46,044 nt of DNA. Source: an uncultured Christensenella sp. (GTDB taxonomy: Bacteria > Bacillota > Clostridia > Christensenellales > Borkfalkiaceae). Positions 22,772 through 31,576 of the stretch are shown here, one piece after another; within the stretch, counting starts at the first letter, position 1, and every line of letters begins with the position of its first letter. The translations under genes and the position numbers were made by a program. The stretch lies in the NCBI GenBank assembly GCA_910579525.1, contig CAJTUK010000009.1, positions 1 through 46,044 on the forward strand. The letters are read 5' to 3'. The notes beneath the pieces were generated by a model. That model saw only the letters and a program-made list of their open reading frames with translations, made no database searches and had not been told where the DNA came from.

Positions 22772-25390
22772 TTAAAACAGGCACTCAATGAAGTTGCTCG
22801 TTACAATGTCGATGTTCGTTCTGTTCTGCGACGACGAAATGAAGAAAGCCGTACCGCGCTTGTTATGCATTATGTAGTTCTGCTCGGCTTCGTTAATCTG
22901 TCCTGCATGGGCGTACAAGTCGCACAGGTCGCTCATATCGTTAGGCGATAGACTGAATATCAGCGAATACTGACACACATCTATAAGTGCCTGACTTTTT
23001 CTCGCAATTTCGGGCGTACCTGCTACATCCTTTACGCTCTGCGTAATCGTAATCAACATACCTTCGTACTTACGAATACGCTTTGCAAGGCTCGCCATAA
23101 AGTCAAGCGCAATCGGGTATTTCTCGTCGATAAACAAGTGTGCTTCGTCCACCGCCACAACCAACTTTCTCGCCGTGCCGTGCTTCGTGTTGTAGTCCTT
23201 GTTCTTTACGACTTCGTTTTCAAGCCACTTTACAATCAAAAGCATCTGCGCATTGGCAACGATGTTGTTCTTGTTAGCAAGCAACTTTTGGAAATCGAAT
23301 ACGACAAAGTTTTCCTGCGGGTTAAACGATGTTGCGCCGTTCCAAAGGTTGCTGTATCTGCCGCCCTTGCGGAACTTTGCCACATAGTTCATAAGCACTT
23401 TCAGACAACCGCGATTGTACTCGTCTTTCTCTTTCTTCTCTCGCTCGTCAATGAGTTTGCCGAGATCGTCAAATGTCGGGTACTGCTCTGCCGTAACTTC
23501 AGACAAATTGGAATATGCCGTAATGCCGCTCTTTTCATATAACTCCTGTGTCAGTTTGTTCAGAAGTTCCAACGAATCGGAATTTATCCCCGGCAACACA
23601 ACGCGGTAGAACTCCTCCAAGAATTGCAGATGCGCAAAGTAGTCGTTACCCGTACCGTCGCTGTTCTCGTCATCTTCCGTTCTGATGATATGGAAGGGAT
23701 TGAGTTTACCAAATTTACCGCTCGATACGTCCAATACTTTACCGCCGAAGCTCTGACACAGTTTGCCGTATTCGCTTTCGGGATCAAGTACGAAAACGCG
23801 GGTATTGCAACTTGCGATATTCGCAATGATGCTCTTGCAAGCGTAACTCTTACCACTACCCGGCTTACCGAGAACTATCATGTTCGACGATAAGTGCGCT
23901 TCGTCTCTTTTGGTAAAGTCCACGAATACAGGCAACTTGTTCTCGCCGATAAGTAAACCCTTATCGTCTACAATGGCATTGCTGATAAACGGAAACACCG
24001 CCGCAATACTGCTCGTCTGAATACCGCGTGTAACGTTGATTTTGTCCGTCATACAGATTTGGCTCGTGAGATATGCGTCCATTTGTCTGCCTATCATCTC
24101 GTTATACCCAAAGCCCATTTCACGAAGCCTGCGGCGTACCTGTTTCTTTACTGTGTTCTTGCCCTTTTCGTCATAGGCGGTCAGAATAATCGTCGTATCG
24201 AAAAGCACATCGTTCTCGTTCTGCAAGTCCAACAAAAGTCTTTGCAAACTTTCCAAATGCGTGTCTTTCTCAATGACGTCGCTTGCGCGGTTTTTCATAT
24301 TCTGCGTTTGTACTTCCAAAATCGCATTGTCGATGCGGCGTATTGCCTTGAACTTTTCGACGGGCTTCATCTTCATTACGACTTTCGTGTTCGGAATATC
24401 GAATAAGCCCTCGCCCCAACCGTTACACACCCTCAACGGATAATTGTTGATTACAAAATGCGATAAGGTCTTGCCGTTCTGCTGCGTGGTCGTTAGTCCG
24501 AAAAATACGTTTTCAGGCGTGAAATATTCTTCGTACTTCTTGTCGCCTATTTTGCGTTCGTCGAACTCGCTGTCTATCGAATATCTGATGAACGCCGCAA
24601 GCTCTCTTGTGTTAAGCGTTCTTGCATTGATACCCGACGATTGCAACGTTAAGGTTGCAACCTGCAACTGCGTTCTCAAATCTCTCTCGCTGCCGCTCTG
24701 CAATACAAGGTAGTACCTTGCATACAAAATCGGATTACTGCTGTTCATCTCGTCAATGGTCGTGATACGGTCTTGGATTATGTCCACTCTCGTCATGTAC
24801 TCGTCGTCGCTCAGCTCGCCTTTCTCTTTGCTCTCTGCCATTTTAACGATACGATCCATTTCGTCCGCAACAAAGTTGTCCAAAATTAAAGGTCGTTCCA
24901 ACTTCACAATGTCCGCTTCGTTTCCGACTGCAACATTATTCAGCACACGCGATAAAGCACCGTCTATAAGCTCGTTTTGGTCGAACTCGCCAAGCATACG
25001 GAAATCCACAGGGTGGATTTCCATAACGCCGATATAGCGCGAATCTTTCAACGCTATGATGCCGTTGCCGCATACTCGGTCATAAGCGATAATGCTTTCT
25101 ACGTCGTTCTTTAACTGTTCGCCCTTCTTCGCCTTTTTGAATTTCTTACGGCTTACCAAGTGCTTGAAAAAGTAACCAACAATCTTATAGAGCCTGTCGC
25201 CGTTTATTGAAATGAACAGCGGAATAAATGCAATCATTATGCTGACTGCAATCAAGAAACGGAACGACAGGTTGCTTGAAAGTGCTATTGCGATCAGAAC
25301 TAACCCGACAAACCCTACAAGCACATCAGCCAATGTAATGTTCTTGTAAAAGGTCATTTTAATCTTTGTGTTCTTCGGAATTATTCTCAT
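22772..25390 (-). CDS. virB4: VirB4-like conjugation ATPase with fused membrane N-terminus
   Basis: About 872 residues. GGAGG lies six bases from the second of two consecutive ATGs (25390), three from the first (25393). An internal ATG at 25357 avoids overlap with the VirB6 gene but has no RBS. Residues 15-65 hold two hydrophobic helices after TFYKNITLADVLVG, resembling a PrgI/VirB3-type subunit fused to VirB4. The ATPase has Walker A VLGKPGSGKSYA (about 508-518) and Walker B VVAVDEAHLF near 745. It powers assembly and substrate transport of the type IV secretion channel at the inner membrane, beside VirB6 (25359-27086) and VirD4. Confidence 0.92.
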   Translation of the reverse strand: MRIIPKNTKIKMTFYKNITLADVLVGFVGLVLIAIALSSNLSFRFLIAVSIMIAFIPLFISINGDRLYKIVGYFFKHLVSRKKFKKAKKGEQLKNDVESIIAYDRVCGNGIIALKDSRYIGVMEIHPVDFRMLGEFDQNELIDGALSRVLNNVAVGNEADIVKLERPLILDNFVADEMDRIVKMAESKEKGELSDDEYMTRVDIIQDRITTIDEMNSSNPILYARYYLVLQSGSERDLRTQLQVATLTLQSSGINARTLNTRELAAFIRYSIDSEFDERKIGDKKYEEYFTPENVFFGLTTTQQNGKTLSHFVINNYPLRVCNGWGEGLFDIPNTKVVMKMKPVEKFKAIRRIDNAILEVQTQNMKNRASDVIEKDTHLESLQRLLLDLQNENDVLFDTTIILTAYDEKGKNTVKKQVRRRLREMGFGYNEMIGRQMDAYLTSQICMTDKINVTRGIQTSSIAAVFPFISNAIVDDKGLLIGENKLPVFVDFTKRDEAHLSSNMIVLGKPGSGKSYACKSIIANIASCNTRVFVLDPESEYGKLCQSFGGKVLDVSSGKFGKLNPFHIIRTEDDENSDGTGNDYFAHLQFLEEFYRVVLPGINSDSLELLNKLTQELYEKSGITAYSNLSEVTAEQYPTFDDLGKLIDEREKKEKDEYNRGCLKVLMNYVAKFRKGGRYSNLWNGATSFNPQENFVVFDFQKLLANKNNIVANAQMLLIVKWLENEVVKNKDYNTKHGTARKLVVAVDEAHLFIDEKYPIALDFMASLAKRIRKYEGMLITITQSVKDVAGTPEIARKSQALIDVCQYSLIFSLSPNDMSDLCDLYAHAGQINEAEQNYIMHNKRGTAFFISSSQNRTNIDIVTSNFIECLF

Positions 25391-27086
25391 CATTGTCCTC
25401 CAATGGTTTTAATGTTGTTCTGCCCGACTCCGTATCTCTTGTCGAGTTGGTAGGCGTACTTGTGTTGCCGCCACCTGCATTACTGTTGCTTGCACCGTCC
25501 ATCGCGCTTGTGTCTACAGTTACAGTTTCAATACCTCTTATTGAAGTCATATCCGAACTTGATGCCTCAATGTTTGCTTCGGCATTCGCTTCCTGCGAAT
25601 TAGCCGTGTTCGGATTTGCGGTGTTGGCATCTCTTGTTGAGCTTATGTTCTTGTCTACCGCTTCTTCTGCTTTCTTTGCCGCCTGATTTGCTCTTTGACT
25701 TTGATTAGCCTGATTTCCCTTTTCCCCTTTCGGCTTCTTCGGCTTGACTTCTGCTCTGTTCGTTAGCGTATCGCCTATAGCAACGTTGCGAAGCCTTGGT
25801 ACAAAGTTCTTGCCTGCCTGTATAATGCCGCCCTGCATCAAGTCTTTGACTACGCCAACAGGCATAGTTGCAAGTCTTGTAGCCGCTCCTCCATACTGCT
25901 TGGCTTTGTTCTTTTGTTTACCTTCGGGCACAACTGTCTGATTGCGTGTACTGTGTACCGACATATTCAAACTCTCGCCTTTGCTGTGTCCTTGCTTGCG
26001 GCTTTTCAGATAATCTGAGCCACCGACTATTCTTCCTGTTACTGCGCCGACTGCGCTAGTGGTAGCCCTTGCAAACGCAAGTCCCGAACGGAAGTTGTAA
26101 ATCATCTGCGCAAACTCTCTGCCGCCTGCCTGACTTCCGCACAACTGCGAAATGACAAGGTTTGCTTTCGTTATCGCAAATGTACCGCCGATCATAAACA
26201 GAATATACACAATGCCGTTTTCATATCGATTACTAAAAAATGTCATTCGGTTTACCTGTGGCATTATCAGAAAAAACAAGTTCATTACCAAAATAATGCC
26301 GTATGCGCCGAGTATCTTTGAAATCAGCATATCTTTCCAAACGCGGAAACGGTTGCCCTCATCAAGCGGAATTGTACTCACGGAAACAGGCGAAATGATA
26401 TAGAGCAAAATAATATCGAATATTCTCTGAATGAACGTTATGCTTGAGACTACGAACATTACAAGCATTACAAGTCCACCCAAGATACCTACTACGAAAT
26501 TCATTTCCCCCAAGTCATAATACCGTTTAACTACGTTTAAATTGTTGTAATCTAATTCGCCTGTAAGGAACATTCGCTCTATTGTTTCCCTTTCGCCGGA
26601 CGAGCCTATAAACGCATTGTTACCTGTGGTAATCAGCATTTGCCCGCCGATCAGCGATTGTCCGTCCGTTACATACTGCTGCATCGAAGTATTGATTGAT
26701 GCCATAATCACGTTTACAAGTGTCATACCTGCAAGCAACAAAAACGGTATCAACAGAAATATTAGAAAACTTTGTGCCGCCCTTGTAATAACTGCCGCTC
26801 TCGTCTTTCTTTCATTCGATTGATAGTTCACACGAACAAGGGCAATCATTACAAATATGGTCAGCAAGATTACGCCGATGAGCATTATGGTAAGGAACAC
26901 TCTATGTATCGTATTTGACTGAATCAGACTTGAAACAAGGTCGCTTTCCTTACCGTTGATAAGTACAGTATCAAGACCGCAAAGTTTGTAAAAGATACGC
27001 TTTATAAAATCAATCAGCGAACATAGTGCGGCTTGCGATCTGTACAGCAAACCGTAAAACCAATCTATTAAAGCGTCTAATATCAT
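25359..27086 (-). CDS. VirB6/TrbL-like polytopic membrane channel protein
   Basis: 575 residues with AAGGGG before ATG 27086. Several hydrophobic helices are visible in residues 60-330 (VFLTIMLIGVILLTIFVMIAL, FLIFLLIPFLLLAGMTLV, VVGILGGLVMLVMFVV, IILLYIISPVSV, ILVMNLFFLIM). Conserved-looking DIILLYIISP...WKDMLISKILGAYG sits in the middle. The last 180 residues are a long low-complexity, Asn/Ser/Thr/Ala-rich soluble tail. This layout fits Gram-positive VirB6 homologues that form the channel in the cell membrane. It overlaps the VirB4 start by 32 bases. Confidence 0.85.
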   Translation of the reverse strand: MILDALIDWFYGLLYRSQAALCSLIDFIKRIFYKLCGLDTVLINGKESDLVSSLIQSNTIHRVFLTIMLIGVILLTIFVMIALVRVNYQSNERKTRAAVITRAAQSFLIFLLIPFLLLAGMTLVNVIMASINTSMQQYVTDGQSLIGGQMLITTGNNAFIGSSGERETIERMFLTGELDYNNLNVVKRYYDLGEMNFVVGILGGLVMLVMFVVSSITFIQRIFDIILLYIISPVSVSTIPLDEGNRFRVWKDMLISKILGAYGIILVMNLFFLIMPQVNRMTFFSNRYENGIVYILFMIGGTFAITKANLVISQLCGSQAGGREFAQMIYNFRSGLAFARATTSAVGAVTGRIVGGSDYLKSRKQGHSKGESLNMSVHSTRNQTVVPEGKQKNKAKQYGGAATRLATMPVGVVKDLMQGGIIQAGKNFVPRLRNVAIGDTLTNRAEVKPKKPKGEKGNQANQSQRANQAAKKAEEAVDKNISSTRDANTANPNTANSQEANAEANIEASSSDMTSIRGIETVTVDTSAMDGASNSNAGGGNTSTPTNSTRDTESGRTTLKPLEDNDENNSEEHKD

Positions 27087-27100
27087 GTAGTCCCCTTATG

Positions 27101-27391
27101 TTACACTATCTGTGTCTGTACCCAATCTTGCAAAATCGGTAACGAAACTTTGAGCGCAACAATCAAAACAAAAATTGCCACAAATCCTATAATTGCGCCA
27201 ATTAGGTCTTTCTTCGCTTTTTCCCTGCTGTTCTGCTCATCACTCTTTGCGAGCTTCACTCCAAGTACAATACAGTAGATTGTGCCTACCGCCCCGACTA
27301 TTGCAATCGCGGGCCATAAAATTGCGTTCAGCACTTCAAGTATGGGTGCGATTACGGGTGCAAAGTCCACCGCTGCCAATAAATTTGTCAT
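27101..27391 (-). CDS. Maff2/pilin-like small membrane protein
   Basis: 96 residues, RBS GGAGG. Two hydrophobic segments, AILWPAIAIVGAVGTIYCIVLG and LIGAIIGFVAIFVLIVAL, are separated by a charged loop KLAKSDEQNSREKAKKD. This is the shape of Maff2-family and VirB2-like subunits found just upstream of virB6 in Tn1549-type elements. It probably forms part of the transfer channel or a short pilus. Confidence 0.8.
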   Translation of the reverse strand: MTNLLAAVDFAPVIAPILEVLNAILWPAIAIVGAVGTIYCIVLGVKLAKSDEQNSREKAKKDLIGAIIGFVAIFVLIVALKVSLPILQDWVQTQIV

Positions 27392-27554
27392 TTATTTTCC
27401 TCCAATTTTTTAATCTTATTTAGTTCTTTCAGAACGAAGGCGGGTATCCCGCTTCCGTTGTTTTTAGTGTGGGCGTAACCGTTTTTGACGGCAAAATGCG
27501 CCTACACCTTAACCTGCTAACTTTTTTGGGTAGTTTGAACCCTTATTTTTGCGC
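27392..27554 (-). other. Intergenic region with two hairpins
   Basis: Between the pilin-like gene and the small duplicated-tail ORF. A hairpin at 27467-27507 pairs GTGTAGGCG with CGCCCACAC on the minus strand (one mismatch) around an inner CCGT/ACGG stem. A second, shorter one centres on GCGGGATACCCGC near 27440-27452. Neither has a clear T run. They may process or partly terminate the mRNA so that pilin-like protein is made at a different level from the surface protein. Confidence 0.45.
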
Positions 27555-27713
27555 TTATTCTTCAGGCGCGTCGTCATAAAATCCATCTACATCTTCAACC
27601 ATATTTTTTTTGTTTCGCTTATGAATTGCCCGCTTACCCAAAATAACTGCAACAACTATTCCTACTGTTATTAAAATTCCAAATATTATCGACGTCATAG
27701 CCTCTCCATTCAT
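27555..27713 (-). CDS. Small membrane protein duplicating the tail of the surface protein
   Basis: 52 residues from ATG 27713, 20 bases after the stop of the large surface protein gene. It reads MNGEAMTSIIFGILITVGIVVAVILGKRAIHKRNKK followed by an acidic end. It closely matches the surface protein's own end, MNGGAIALIIIGILLAVGVVIAIIFGKKAVYKKK, and even the preceding bases encode LEYQ against LKYQ. It is therefore a duplicated C-terminal membrane anchor. The ATG follows GAATATCAA with no good RBS, so expression is uncertain; it could be a recombination leftover. Confidence 0.55.
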   Translation of the reverse strand: MNGEAMTSIIFGILITVGIVVAVILGKRAIHKRNKKNMVEDVDGFYDDAPEE

Positions 27714-27733
27714 TTGATATTCAAGTTTCGCGG

Positions 27734-30700
27734 TTATTCCGCGCTTGAACCCTCGTCCGTCTCGTCATCGTTTTGGGCGTACTCTGTTTCCTCTTGCATT
27801 TGTTCCTCGTCCGTAAGTTTTGGTGCATTTTTGAACTTCTTTTTGTACACCGCTTTCTTGCCGAAGATGATTGCAATTACTACGCCAACAGCCAATAAAA
27901 TCCCAATTATGATCAGGGCGATTGCGCCGCCGTTCATCTGGTATTTAAGTATAAAACTGTAAGTCCTTTCGTTGCCGAGTTCATCTTGTACCTTTACTTC
28001 ATATCTGCCATACTCTTTAATTTCATCGCCCAAGTTGTATTTGATTAGCTGTCCGCCTCTGTAAACCTCAATCGTTCCTACTTCGGATAAATCCGTTATT
28101 ATAACCGTTACATTTCCAACACCGCCATTGGATATTCCGTTCAGAACGATTGTAGGCGCAGTCGTATCAAGCGTAAGCGTGAAGGTGTATTCTTTGCCAT
28201 CAGTCTTGCACACTACGGTGTATGTTCCGTCTACTGTAAAGTTCAGCCTGTTTCCATTCTCCGAAACCGCTGCACCATCGCGGTGTATGGATTTAATTTC
28301 TACGTTATCACTAAGCGTATAGTCGAGTTTTGTTTTTGTACCCTTTACAATTTGAAACGATAAAGTTTTTTCGTTTCCACATAAATCGTAAGCGGTCAGT
28401 CTATAGAAGCCTTCTTCCGTTATAGGCGTTTCAATTACATATCCGTATTTTACGCCGTTCTTTGTTACAATAAGGTTTACTTTTTCGCCTGCGCTTATAA
28501 CCACATCTTCGTTAGTTATAACTCCGTTACCTGTCGTTGCTCTCAAGTCCACAGACTTATCTATTACAACGGAGAAGGTTGCGGTGTTACCATACTCGTC
28601 GAAAATGCGAAAGCCGTAAACTCCTTCGTCCGAAATCATTTGCCCAAATTCAAATTCATAAGGGCTTCCGTTTCTTGTTACTGAAATAGACAATGGCTCG
28701 TTATTTACAACCGTAATATCTTTGTTTGTTGTATCAACATCAACTGTCTGCGTATCATTGATGATAATGGCATAGTCAAGTGTTTTGTCTATCGTGAAAG
28801 TCTTAACGCTATGCGTTTCTAAATCGTTCATTGCAACAACCATATATTCGCCCTCGTCCGACAGTACAGCCCCGCTCTGCAATTCAATAACTTCGCCGCC
28901 GTTCAAAGTGTAAGTTACGGTTTTAATATCGCTTGCTGTCCACGTTACAATAACGCTCTTATTCGTCGTCGTTCCGTCCGCAACACTCAAAGCAAATTCG
29001 GGCGCATGCGTATTTATTAGGAACGTATAGTCCGTATAGTTCTCTGCATCAGTCAAGCGGATTAGGCGTACCGTGTAATGCCCGCTGCTTAAATCCGTGG
29101 CAAAAAAATAAATCTCGCCGTTGTAGTTTGTAGCGTAGTCATGTCCGTCTTTCTTAACCGTCGAAAAATACTTCCTGTTGTCGAATGAGAACACCACGTC
29201 CGTTTTGGTCTTGCCGCCGTTTACAACGCCCGATAATGTTCCCGAAGGCAACGCCTTGTTGAACACATACTCTTTTGTAATCATGCGCCCGAAGTTGTCT
29301 CGCAAGGTTATCGTATAGTATCCTGCACGGTCAAACATATAGTTTAGAACGTTGGTCGAAACGCTTTTGATTACTTCGTTGTTCCTGCGCACTTCAAGGA
29401 AAACAAGCGTATCGAATTTCTGTTCGAGCGTGATTGCCAAGTCAAACGCGGTGTCATCGGCATTATTCTTAATCGTGATTGTTGCGGGATTACCAACGAT
29501 ATAAACCGTGAACGAAAAGCCGTTTCCAAGTCGGTCATAAACGGTCAACAGATATTCTCCGCCTACGTTCAGGCAAGGCAATTTGTCGCCGAGTGTATAA
29601 TAGGTCGTTGCTTCTGCACTCACTACGGAAAGAACTGCCCACTTGTCTGCATCGACGATTGCTCCCACTTCAAAAATTCCGTAATAATAAGCCGCTATGC
29701 TTGTAAGACTGTCCTGCGTAATGTTTAGCTCATTTGCAGCATCGTTGCCGTATATGGTTGCCGTTATTTTGAGCGCGGGCGCAACGGTATCAAGAATACC
29801 GAAGAACACCGTTTCGTTTTGCGCTTCGTCCACTTCCGTCAGCTTATACAGCCCGCCCTGCGCAATCTGCTTATCGAAGGCTACGCCGTAGTCAATCTTG
29901 ATCCTCATTCCGTTTCCACCAATAAGCTCTGCGTAGAGTTCCGTACCGTCAACTTCATCGAACACTACGCCGTTGAGCGCAGAAGCTTCCATTCCGTTTG
30001 CTGACATAAGAACATTGTCCGTCATGCTATCGGCGGTATCTCCGTAAACGTTGTCGCCATTCCATACATAGTGATTAACGCCCGAAATGTATTCTTTAGC
30101 GTAAAAGGCAATAACCTCATCCAATAAATCACGGTCAAAGTAGTACAGATAACTTTCAACATTTGCGCCGGATTTATAAAGCCAATACTCACCTGTCCGT
30201 ACTTCGCTGTTCCCCGCTATCAGGTGATGTTGGTTAAAATCCTCTACGTTGTTAAGCGTAAGTACCGTAACGGATTTATCGAACTCTTTACCACAAGCAA
30301 ACGCAAGTGCTTCCGTGTACGTTGCAAACGAATAGTCCTTTTTATCAAACGTAACTCTATGCCATTTGGAAATCGTAAGTTCCGAGCCGTTTAGTTTGTC
30401 TGCATTGTAGGTTGGTGCAACGGTGTCAATCTCAATGACATAGGTCGTACTGTTTTTCGCCAAGTCGGTCAAGACAAACGTATATATTCCGTTCTCGGTC
30501 AACACCGTATTTTTCTCATAAGCTTGTCCGTTTACAGTTGCGGTGTTGTCCAACCCGTCCCAAGTGAAATACACCCTACAATTCGTTATGGTGTCACTAT
30601 GTACAGGCGCGTAGTTTGCGTACAACTGTCCTGTGGGTGCAACCGTATCTATATGCGCGGTAAATGTGCTACGGTTGCTTGCTCGGTCAGTCAGGATTAC

Positions 30701-31576
30701 GGTATACGTTCCGTCTGCGGTAAATGTCTGTCCGCTAATAAGCGACTTGTATTCGCCGCCGTTGAATGAGTACGTTCCCGTTACGCCCGCTTCAGTAAAC
30801 TTAAACGTAAGCGGCTGTTGCGTATAACCTCCGTTTTCAAGTTCATTTCCATTAGTCTGCCAAACACCTCGCGGTGCAAGTTTGTCTATAACGACGGTAA
30901 AAGTGCTTTTGTTGTCTGCTCTGTCATCAACTGTAAGCATATACTTGGTCTCAGTTCCAGATGCTGTAGTTAAAATCTTGTGTTCCCCACTCAAATAAGT
31001 AATATGTTCATTAAGACATACCTCTCCTATTGAGATTATATTAATACCGGTACCCTTTGGGGACGATATAATCGGGTCACATTTCCAATAGATTTTTTTA
31101 TCCTCATAAAAATAAAGTGCTTGACCATTAAAATATTTAATCCCATCAATCTCAATAAAAGGTTCTTCCCTTACAATGTGATAAACAAATTTGCAAAGAA
31201 CTCCTGTTGATGTGCGCATCGTTATTGTGTATTCATTTTGTGAATATTTATCGTCTATCACAATATCTTTATTAATCTTATAATTACAATTTACCGTTCC
31301 ATCTGTTTCATCACAAGAAACGCAAATTATATCATTGATATTTAAATAAATATCCGTGTCAAAAGTTCCCGCAGTAGTTACATTTTTACTATAAGCTAGT
31401 GAACCATTTCTATATATCTCTACAAGTTGTCCCTGTTCTGCTATCGTGTCCGTTGCCGCCGATGCCGCAAGCGGAACAGTAAATAAAACACCTAATGAAC
31501 CGCATACTATTAAAATCAATAAAAATAAACATAGCAATAAGCCGTTCCGATTTTCTCTCACTATTTTCTCCTTCAT
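27734..31576 (-). CDS. Large Ig-like-repeat surface protein with membrane anchor
   Basis: 1280 residues. It has a signal peptide (RNGLLLCLFLLILIVCGSLG...ASAA), then at least eight bacterial Ig-like repeats marked by 'DTVAPT', 'YTF.LTD.A.N' and 'NGxxY' motifs. A non-repeat domain lies around 400-520, and a C-terminal helix (GGAIALIIIGILLAVGVVIAIIFG) is followed by a basic then acidic tail; there is no LPxTG. Start ATG overlaps the virD4 stop as ATGA. Located between virD4 and the pilin-like gene, it probably serves as the adhesin or mating-contact protein of the conjugation system, held in the membrane and spanning the wall. Confidence 0.8.
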   Translation of the reverse strand: MKEKIVRENRNGLLLCLFLLILIVCGSLGVLFTVPLAASAATDTIAEQGQLVEIYRNGSLAYSKNVTTAGTFDTDIYLNINDIICVSCDETDGTVNCNYKINKDIVIDDKYSQNEYTITMRTSTGVLCKFVYHIVREEPFIEIDGIKYFNGQALYFYEDKKIYWKCDPIISSPKGTGINIISIGEVCLNEHITYLSGEHKILTTASGTETKYMLTVDDRADNKSTFTVVIDKLAPRGVWQTNGNELENGGYTQQPLTFKFTEAGVTGTYSFNGGEYKSLISGQTFTADGTYTVILTDRASNRSTFTAHIDTVAPTGQLYANYAPVHSDTITNCRVYFTWDGLDNTATVNGQAYEKNTVLTENGIYTFVLTDLAKNSTTYVIEIDTVAPTYNADKLNGSELTISKWHRVTFDKKDYSFATYTEALAFACGKEFDKSVTVLTLNNVEDFNQHHLIAGNSEVRTGEYWLYKSGANVESYLYYFDRDLLDEVIAFYAKEYISGVNHYVWNGDNVYGDTADSMTDNVLMSANGMEASALNGVVFDEVDGTELYAELIGGNGMRIKIDYGVAFDKQIAQGGLYKLTEVDEAQNETVFFGILDTVAPALKITATIYGNDAANELNITQDSLTSIAAYYYGIFEVGAIVDADKWAVLSVVSAEATTYYTLGDKLPCLNVGGEYLLTVYDRLGNGFSFTVYIVGNPATITIKNNADDTAFDLAITLEQKFDTLVFLEVRRNNEVIKSVSTNVLNYMFDRAGYYTITLRDNFGRMITKEYVFNKALPSGTLSGVVNGGKTKTDVVFSFDNRKYFSTVKKDGHDYATNYNGEIYFFATDLSSGHYTVRLIRLTDAENYTDYTFLINTHAPEFALSVADGTTTNKSVIVTWTASDIKTVTYTLNGGEVIELQSGAVLSDEGEYMVVAMNDLETHSVKTFTIDKTLDYAIIINDTQTVDVDTTNKDITVVNNEPLSISVTRNGSPYEFEFGQMISDEGVYGFRIFDEYGNTATFSVVIDKSVDLRATTGNGVITNEDVVISAGEKVNLIVTKNGVKYGYVIETPITEEGFYRLTAYDLCGNEKTLSFQIVKGTKTKLDYTLSDNVEIKSIHRDGAAVSENGNRLNFTVDGTYTVVCKTDGKEYTFTLTLDTTAPTIVLNGISNGGVGNVTVIITDLSEVGTIEVYRGGQLIKYNLGDEIKEYGRYEVKVQDELGNERTYSFILKYQMNGGAIALIIIGILLAVGVVIAIIFGKKAVYKKKFKNAPKLTDEEQMQEETEYAQNDDETDEGSSAE

